A stretch of 64,000 nucleotides of DNA from Seiridium cupressi (lineage: Eukaryota; Ascomycota; Sordariomycetes; Amphisphaeriales; Sporocadaceae): contig JARVKI010000052.1 in NCBI GenBank assembly GCA_036674765.1, positions 124,001 to 188,000 on the forward strand, in the 5' to 3' direction. The notes under the pieces are model-generated. The model made no database searches. It saw only the letters and a program-made list of their open reading frames with translations, and was not told the origin of the DNA. How positions within the stretch are numbered: position 1 is the first letter of the stretch; each line of letters starts with the position of its first letter. Below, piece after piece: positions 56,844 through 64,000 of the stretch. The position numbers and the translations under genes are program-made.

Positions 56844-58470
56844 CTTTGGGAGCTGAGGGAAGGAAGGTATTGATCGAGGTGGAAAAGCCAAAGCTACCTG
56901 AACTCTTTCTAACAGTTACGGATGAGGCCACCATCATGATATATACAAGTCGTCTGGGGCCGAACAGGATGAGCTGCAAAGGGGGACCTCCTGTAAGTGT
57001 CGATGGCCCATCGCTTACCTTGTCTCGAACAGCAGCTTCCGCGGTCATTATTGTTTGGCTGGCGTAGTCCAAGTGGGATCAGCATACAGCTGATTTTAGT
57101 TGGCTTCTCGGTTGGAAATAAAATTAGCTTTGCGTCAACTAACGATTTGGGAATACATACTAGTCATTTCCAACGAGATCGTCAGGGATGCAGGTAAGCA
57201 CAGGCTTTTAGGGTTGACCACTAATAATGCTCGGCCATCAGTACAGCCTCATGCGTTGGCACCCCAAGAGCTGCGAGAGGCTACCCCGAGTTTAGCTTGA
57301 CCATTGGGGTTGCTGAATTAAAACTGCAGTTTGATCCTGCAGTAAATTTCAATTCGTTGAGGCCAGAGGCACGGTGATAGGACCAGGATAGCGCCAGCCT
57401 TACCAACTGTCAGCACGACGTGCATGCCAAGAGAACGTGAGCCCGGTGACAGGGTACTTCTTCGCCATTCTGAGAAGAAACCACCAATGATAGACGTGGT
57501 TTGCATCGGTGGGCCCCAAAATAGTCCTCGACTTCAGATTACCTCCAACCTGGGGCAGTTGATCAGTCTCTCGTTGGCCGCGTGGGGCATCGGAATTGGA
57601 AGGGCGCTCCATGCGGCCGCTAATTTAGTAATGAGGAGCTGATTTATTGGTGGGACGCCAGACGATGCGGAGAACGTCTTGAATATATATCGCGAGAATT
57701 GCGAGGATGCAGTGCTCCTGATAACACAATGGTTCTGATGCGTTGTCTTACTAGACCCGTATCCAGGCATAAATACCTACAGTTGCATGCCCGCGCCTGT
57801 GCGACGCTGCAGGGTACCAAATTCCGTCAAGACTCGGGGGCTAAGCTGTCACACATCCCCGGTGACTGTCCAGTCTCGGCCTGTGTGCCATCAGAATCGG
57901 GCTGGGTTGTCCATCATTCGTCAGGTGAACAAACTGCTGAAATAGGAAAAATAGGTTTTGTGTTATACAGCATATTATAGACGTAGGACAGTGTACCGCA
58001 TCTGTCGACTTGTCTCAGGCTCCAGTGGCCAAGGTCCAAAGACGCACACTCTCGCAATTCTTCGGGGACCTTCGGCAACATGCACTTCACTTCCGAGCAG
58101 GGTGCTCCGCCATCGTCCGAGTAGTGTAGTCGCGCGGAGTACGAAGACACTTAACCAGGATTCTGAGGTAGACCCGAAAGTACTTTGTTGGCATGCGTAA
58201 AAGAACTTGCAGCCTTCACTCTGTGAGCGTAAAACCTCAAGCAGCGCCAAGCAGTGGTTCAGATGCAGGCCCTTCCAACATTAGATAGGTCGGAGCCTGG
58301 CTGCTCATGGTCCTCATATCATCGAATCGCGACTCGTAGACTCCATGTACCCGCTGTTTCTCTCATTAATCAGACAGCACGACTCCACGTTGTATAGGAG
58401 AACACCGAATTCCACACACGCTTGGCAAGCTCATGGCGAGAGAGTGCAAGAAGAACTGGATGAGATGTAC
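56844..58470. other. 1.6 kb intergenic region, nothing recognised
   Basis: 5' flank of the oxidase gene. Several short open frames (for example 57400-57612 minus, 57699-57980 plus, 57975-58250 minus) carry no recognisable protein. The segment nearest 58470 may be a further decayed end of the neighbouring transcription-factor relic. Confidence 0.4.
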
Positions 58471-60055
58471 CTACTCATCGATACTCTGGCTGCACAACTC
58501 ACTATGCAGGCTGATATCATCTGCCAAACGCCTGCATTATTCTCTCATCGCCACCTCAGGCAGAGGCTCAACCATGTTACTTGAATCAGCAGCTGTGCCA
58601 CCCGGGAGACTAGGGGTACCGAGCCTTGAGCGTAGTACAGCATTTTCGAGGAGATCCATGTAAAGTTCCAAGAGAACGGTCCAGTAGATGTGAAGAAGCC
58701 GAGCAGCTTGCAATCGGTCAAAGTCCATACCGAATGAGCAGGAAGATTTCTTAGCGTAACCGCGCAACCGAATTCGCATTTGAGATGCTCTGAACATTTG
58801 ATCCGCATCAGTGGTGAAAAACAGCGAGCCTGGCGGTATCTGACGCTCGACGACCCCAACCACTGTTTCATTCTCTCAATCAGACCTAGTAGTCTTGACA
58901 TCAGATGGTCTGCCGCCTTATCAAATGGCAGCTCCTCGACGTCACCCAGCCTCGCAGTTTCTAGGGCGCGTCCGTGTTCGATTAATCCTGTAGCTTCTGC
59001 GGCGAGCTCGATGAACCGTTGGAAAAGGCTCTTCTCCTGATTGATCCAGGCAGCACCATCCACCCAAAATCCGTAAGCCATGTCCGCCTGTGACTTCTGA
59101 AAGCGCTCACAACCTAGTCTTCATCAATATAGTTGCCATTTGCGATTCGACGCAAATGAAACCCACTTCTATGATACGGTAGAATGAGAATAGCTCGTGC
59201 AGAGCTCTTTTAGAGACTGCAGTGGGGCCCGAAATTTTGAAAATCTTCTTGGATGCCGTTGAGATGGTGACCCAGCCACGACTGAACTCGGAGCCGAACT
59301 GGTAAAGCTCAAACAGAGTCACAAATGAGATAGTGGAGAGGATCTGCTCTACAGAGGCGCTTGAAATATCTTTTCACAAATCTCCTACCGCAGCAACATA
59401 GTTTTCGAGCCCGTTCTCGATGCAACGGTTGCGATGGTCCACATGCCTGGCCCAACCAAGTCCATGCGTAGATATGGCCAGTGTAGGCGCACGAGGCTCA
59501 CAAATCATAGACGTTATGGACTGTAGCCACTGTAGCGGAACCTCGTACGAAGTGTTTTGAGCTGGAATATAGTGGTCGGTGAACTTGTCGAGAAGCTGCA
59601 AGTAGCCAATCTCAGGTGACTGGGTAGAGAAAGTGATTGTCACCTGTGCAGGATCCAACAGGACTGGGAAATTGTATGCCCCGGCGCTGATAAGTATCAG
59701 TTGGGCATTGGTGACATCGCGATTCCAATCGTGAGCGCCAGAGACCGTGATGTCCTATGAATGAATTGCGTCTTGTGGACGCTGGAAGTCACCATAATCA
59801 CTAATGAAGCGATTCTGGAACGTTGCTCCACGATTGCTCTGGACCGTACGCGGAGCTATTCACGAAAGCTGTCCTTCGATCATAGCCTTCACAGCTTCGT
59901 ACTCCTTTTCTACACTGGCCGCAAATTGACCTTTTACGGTCGCACTGGAGGCAGTCAATTACTGATCCATGTAACTAAAATATAACAGCACTTACCTTGA
60001 TCTTCTTCTGTCGACAAGTCTTGCAGCCTCTTGACAGTGCCAGGACTCCCACCAC
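58471..60055 (-). pseudogene. Zn2Cys6 fungal transcription factor, degraded
   Basis: Exon 60055-59996 and exon 59944 onward join across a 51-nt canonical intron to give SRGCKTCRQKKIK plus CDRKRS, CGQCRKGVRSCEG, a complete six-cysteine zinc cluster. Such proteins usually start MVGV at this point, but here the codon is GTG (60055) and no in-frame ATG precedes it after a TGA. The fungal transcription-factor domain can be followed (LISAGAYNFPVLLDP, LFELYQFGSEFSRGW, FGMDFDRLQAARLLHIYW) but only by changing frame near 59100 and near 58870 and by passing in-frame stops at 59374 (TGA), 58537 (TAA) and 58471 (TAG). It cannot encode a full regulator. It may once have regulated the neighbouring metabolic genes. 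Confidence 0.7.
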
Positions 60056-60624
60056 ACTTTTGACTGCGTATCTTTGAAGAGCATTTCATCGCGGAGTCAC
60101 GATCCAATCTGGAGGAAAAGTGTAGCATGATCCGAATTCAGCATTTGTAGCGCTTTAATAGTTAGCAAGCCGCTCGATGGAACTCCACTGATACTTGAGG
60201 CTCCGGAGTTCAGGACGCATGACAGCTGGTAAACAGACTGAGAGATGCTGATTAATCCCAGCCCTGCCGGTAGATATGCTAACCACACCCTTTTAGGAAC
60301 CCGTCTTACGGACGGTGCATTAGCGCGATGGTGCTGGAGACAGTGCTCAAAGCTGAAGGCGGGGTTGTTTTTGTGCCCCAAACTTCAACTCAGTCACGGA
60401 GCGCTAACATGTCTCTGTTCCTCCTACGACACAGCTTCCCTAGAGCGTATGGAACTCTGAGATTCAGCTCCGAAATCTGCCATCATCGTGACGAAGGTTC
60501 AAGTATTCAGTCGACTCAAAAGAGCATATTGCATGACATTTGGTCGTGATCTCTGCTTTTCTGTCAAGTGACTGGACTTCTCTGATATACCAAACTCCCC
60601 ACAACACTGACAAGCTGCCCAACA
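60056..60624. other. divergent intergenic region
   Basis: 569 bp between the regulator relic and the dehydrogenase start; presumably contains the dehydrogenase promoter. Nothing else recognised. Confidence 0.45.
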
Positions 60625-61443
60625 ATGGCTCCTCTATACAAGAAAGCACTCGTGGTTGGTGCCACTTCTGGCATTGGTGAAGCTCTGGCGGCCAAGTTGC
60701 TTGCGGCCGGAACCTCGGTCATCGTTTCTGGTCGGCGACAGGAGCGACTGGACGCCTTCATATCCGTGCATGACAGCTCAAATGTCTCTGCCGTCTCTCT
60801 CGACATCACGAAGCTATCCTCGATCCCTCAATTTGCAGCCTCAATCGCCAAGGACCACCCCGACCTCGACTGCATCATCCTAAACTCAGGTATCCAGCGA
60901 GCTTTCGACTTTTCCAAGCCCGATACCGTCGACCTAGATACGTTCGGCGACGAGCTAACCACGAACTATACTGCCTTCGTACACCTGGTGACGGCATGCC
61001 TGCCGCAGCTGCAGAAGCTTAGTAAAGAGAAGGAAACACATATAGTGTTCATGAGCGCGTCGTTAGGGCTGGTGCCTACTTTGACAAGAACGCCCGGGTA
61101 CAATGCCAGCAAGGCTGCTCTGCATAGCTGGATCACCACGTTTCGTCAACAGTTGAAGGACGCCGGCAACCGGATCCGGGTTGTAGAAGTGTTCCCGCCA
61201 GCAGTCCAGACGGAACTTCACGATGAGAAGCACCAACCGGACCTGCAGAATGGCGGCGAGATCGGCATGCCTTTGGCACAGTTTGTCGACGCCATGTATG
61301 CGGAGCTTGAGAAGGGCGATGACCAATTCGCCATCGGTCCAGCGAAGCCATGGTTGGAGAATGGGTTCGAAGCCGAGAGGCAGAAGTTGTTCCAGCAGCT
61401 CCAAGGTGTAATCAAGGCCTCTCTAGCGAAATATCTCAAGTAG
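60625..61443 (+). CDS. short-chain dehydrogenase/reductase (DltE-like)
   Basis: Single exon, 272 aa, ATG 60625. Classical SDR: cofactor motif GATSGIGE at residues 12-19, an Arg after strand 2 (GRRQER) that favours NADP(H), LNSG near residue 90, catalytic Ser in MSASLG and YNASK near residue 160. A PxxVxTEL-type segment (FPPAVQTELHD) follows the active site. No targeting signal. Likely a cytosolic oxidoreductase; the substrate is unknown. It is convergent with the thioesterase gene, with 250 bp between stops. Confidence 0.88.
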   Translation: MAPLYKKALVVGATSGIGEALAAKLLAAGTSVIVSGRRQERLDAFISVHDSSNVSAVSLDITKLSSIPQFAASIAKDHPDLDCIILNSGIQRAFDFSKPDTVDLDTFGDELTTNYTAFVHLVTACLPQLQKLSKEKETHIVFMSASLGLVPTLTRTPGYNASKAALHSWITTFRQQLKDAGNRIRVVEVFPPAVQTELHDEKHQPDLQNGGEIGMPLAQFVDAMYAELEKGDDQFAIGPAKPWLENGFEAERQKLFQQLQGVIKASLAKYLK

Positions 61444-61693
61444 ACATAGACTACGCATTGATGAAATGCGCATAGTTTCGCGCCGTGGCCATGCAGTGAT
61501 AGCAAGCTAAATTGAAGTAGCTGGGGCTCTGCCGCTGTTCACGTAGCAACGCTGATATTTGAATACATATGTCTTCCGTTCTTCTACTCAATGCACCTCA
61601 GACCTGGTATGAAGTCGCTTGCGAAGACCAACCCCCCCTTGACGGCACCACTTTGAAACTCTAGTCTATCGTGTATCTTTATTTCGTCTGTGT
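61444..61693. other. short convergent 3' region
   Basis: 250 bp between two convergent stop codons; no feature recognised. Confidence 0.45.
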
Positions 61694-62628
61694 CTAGAAA
61701 CGACCCTCCTCTATCGAATTCGCCGCCGCACAAATCTTCGCTGTAACATTGGAAAGCTGTTCAATTGTTAGTCAAGCCGACATCAGCCGTTGCAAGAGGC
61801 ACCAGCACAGCGCTTCACTCACATAATCTTCCTGGAATATCGAGAAGTGATGACCTTGAATCTCGACAACACTGCGTATGAAATTGCCGTGGGCCTCGCT
61901 ATATGGTCCCCATCCTAGTAGACTGTCGTGCCGCGAGTAGTCCACGAACGTTTTTCTGGTGTCGTCGACCAATTCAGGCGCGCGAAGCAATATCGTGGGC
62001 GGTGCTGGCGTGCCAACCCATTTGGGGAGCTCCCAATGCTGGATCATCGCCCGCGCATGCAGCATGTTGAGGTCGACCTTGTCCTTGAGTTTCATGGCTT
62101 TCACCTCTTCTGGACTAACATCTATACGCGACGCTGGCACGTTCTTGGCCAACTCCGGGACTTCCGAGTATTTCTTGGGGAAGACGCTATCAATCATGAC
62201 AATGCCTAGTACTTTGAACTTTGGCATTATACTGGTATCGGTCGCCAGCTGATGCGACATTTCCAGCGAGAGAATCCCGCCAAGTGACCATCCTATATCG
62301 GCGTTAGCGATGTATGCAACCGTCGCGCCTGGGGCTGTGAAGGAGGATGCATACCGCCGAGTATGATGTCCCCTCCCGCCGGCAAGGCCTTGGTAATGAG
62401 CTCGATATAGTGCCTGGCCATCTCGGCGATGCCACCATCCCACCAGCCGCCCTCATGCAAATGCGCATTCTCGACACCATACAGCGGACGGTTGGTCGGG
62501 TCTAGGCAGTGGTAGCTGAATGTGGTACCACCACCATCATGGATGAGAATCAGCGGCGTGCGCTGTGTCGGTAACCAATCCGGCCCCTCATAAATCAACG
62601 CGGGATTTCCCAAGAAGTCGTCCGCCAT
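61694..62628 (-). CDS. thioesterase, PKS/NRPS type (alpha/beta hydrolase)
   Basis: Three exons: 62628-62355, 62292-61823, 61756-61694; 807 nt, 268 aa. Thioesterase domain of the polyketide/non-ribosomal-peptide type: LILIHDGGGTTFSYHCL at the start, nucleophile elbow GGWSLGG formed across intron 1 (Ser near residue 94), and catalytic His in VEIQGHHFSIF near residue 240. Free-standing enzymes of this type release or edit products on fungal megasynthases. No synthase is visible in the window, so the partner may lie beyond the right edge or be absent. The third exon encodes a short helical end (LSNVTAKICAAANS). All junctions are in frame. Confidence 0.85.
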
Positions 62629-63275
62629 GACAGTCCAACGTATTTGGGCTGAAGCCGCCCCGCGATGTTCAAGTGTCTAACCTAGTGATTACAAAGTGAG
62701 GGGTAATGGGAGCATGGATGATCTGAACATATCTCAATCATACACAACAAATGAGCATGTCGTCCTTGAGTTTATGTCAGAGGTGAACTAGAATGACTTT
62801 CGGCCTTCGACACTGAGATATTCTAAACCTAATAAGTGCAAAGCACGTGCCTGCTAGAGGGGATGTCTCAGCCTAGAAAGTATTGTATCCGCTGTCGCGA
62901 GTGCCAGCTGTCCGCCAGATGTTTGCCGACCATTATATGATGACAGCATCGGATACAGGCCACCAAAAGTGTGGCTTCCCAATACAGCAAAGAGCAAGTA
63001 ATTTGGGTTCATGAATGGATAAGTGGCCGTTTCTGGCAGCTAATAGGATAGCGTTGGACATTATGTTCCAGGAACGCGGCACCATGGGATGCAATCTAAA
63101 TCTATATACAAAGGACCATTCGGCGGGCTCAATCAGGCTCGCGTGATCGACTAATACTCTACAATGAGACCGTCGCTGATTGGGGGTTTCCCAGGCGCAT
63201 GCACTGTTGACCAGCAGTCTGAAATGCATCATTCAGGACATTGCGTGGCAAACACGCCACAAGGCCGTGTACTGG
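62629..63275. other. intergenic region
   Basis: 647 bp containing the thioesterase promoter and the 3' UTR of the next gene. Nothing else recognised. Confidence 0.45.
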
Positions 63276-64000
63276 TCAAACGATTGGATTGCCCTCAAGA
63301 GCCCACTTGACCCTGCCTACCTTCTCGTAGCCGACCATCCAGAGGTCCGTTCCCCCTTTTCCTGCCCATACGATATTCAATACGGTGAAGCTAGTCTGCA
63401 CACGCAGGATTGGCACGCCATCGGCATCCAATACATCCACGCCGTGGCCCGTAGCCGTCACCAGATAGCCGTTGCGAGCAACCTTGATGCCATCGGGCAC
63501 TCGGTCCTGTGCCATAAATATGGCTCGTAGGTTCGTCATTCCCATGCCCGAAGCCATCAGGTCCGCCGCGTAGACGGTACGCCGCAGATATGACACGTAC
63601 CGGATTCGACGGTCGTCGTTCGTGATTGTATCGGCCTCGCTGTCCGTTATATAGACGGTACTACCGTCGGGGGAGAAGGCGATTCCGTTGGGCTGAACGA
63701 AGGCGTCACTCACGAGTTGAGTTTCCCCCGTCGATGGTCGGTGCCGGTACACAGCTGCTTCGAGAGGTATAGTGTTGTTGTCGCGCAACTCGGGAAGCGA
63801 AAAGCTGTACCCTGTTTTATTTTCATACAGCCGGTCAGTAATTTGAGGGGTTTAATAAACCACATAAGTGAGTGTGGACGAGTAATATTCTGCGGGGAGG
63901 GCAGTCTCACAGTTGTCGGTAAACCAAATATCGCCGTTGGGCGCCACGGACAGATCGTCACATGTACCAAAATTATACCCAAAGTAATTATTAACAATTG
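63276..64000 (-). CDS. SMP-30/gluconolactonase-like beta-propeller protein, 5' truncated by window edge
   Basis: Two exons are visible: 64000-63911 (continuing beyond the window) and 63811-63276; at least 209 aa. DDLSVAPNGDIWFTDN and QPNGIAFSPDGSTVYITD are blade repeats of the SMP-30/gluconolactonase/LRE-like family, and RVPDGIKVARNGYLV is a third. These enzymes hydrolyse lactones with a bound divalent metal. The 99-nt intron (63910-63812) joins DN to WYSFSLPEL in frame. Whether the protein is secreted cannot be judged because the N-terminus is missing. In fungi such genes often lie in metabolite clusters. Confidence 0.85.

Overview
The window is nuclear DNA of a filamentous ascomycete, most likely of the order Eurotiales (Aspergillus/Penicillium type). 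The reasons are dense genes with short (about 50-65 bp) GT-AG introns carrying CTRAY-like branch points, a PhiA-type conidial cell-wall protein, a fungal hybrid histidine kinase, and typical ascomycete families (CorA-like proteins, STAND/AAA proteins, DUF3431, Zn2Cys6 factors). I saw no tRNA, rRNA, CRISPR array or intact transposon. All exon coordinates were worked out by hand from splice signals and reading frame.

Left part (1-19 kb): a DUF1593 nucleoside-hydrolase-like protein, a 5'-incomplete F-box-type fragment, a sterol-methyltransferase-like enzyme, a 12-exon CorA-like membrane protein, a gene-poor 3.2 kb stretch, the snoRNP core gene nop58, an alpha/beta hydrolase and an allantoate-permease-family transporter.

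Middle (19-38 kb): a GAF-containing hybrid histidine kinase, then a divergent pair made of a STAND/NACHT-like protein and a BCS1-type AAA ATPase. The AAA gene carries three in-frame stops, and the STAND gene has a probable one-base frame problem at its first intron. Then come phiA, an orphan protein with a cupin-like motif, a DUF3431 protein, AIM24, and a short non-coding block of direct and inverted repeats.

Centre-right (38-52 kb): an acyl-CoA dehydrogenase and an aminoglycoside-phosphotransferase-like kinase are divergently transcribed from a 370 bp region holding two CCTCGG/CCGAGG boxes. Animal ACAD10/ACAD11 carry these two activities in one polypeptide, so this looks like a split version. 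Next is a housekeeping block: gpi1 (GPI-anchor synthesis) with a small two-helix membrane protein just upstream, mdm35 (mitochondrial twin CX9C) divergent from rrp6 (nuclear exosome), a relic of a membrane protein, and a DUF2306 membrane protein.

Right end (52-64 kb): an 8-cysteine small secreted protein, a secreted multicopper oxidase, a degraded Zn2Cys6 transcription factor, a short-chain dehydrogenase, a thioesterase and a 5'-truncated SMP-30/gluconolactonase-like gene. This mixture resembles the edge of a secondary-metabolite cluster, but no synthase is visible. The most novel-looking items are the ACAD/kinase pair with its putative Far boxes, the small proteins at 44.9-45.3 kb and 54.0-54.3 kb, and the matched decay of the STAND/AAA pair.
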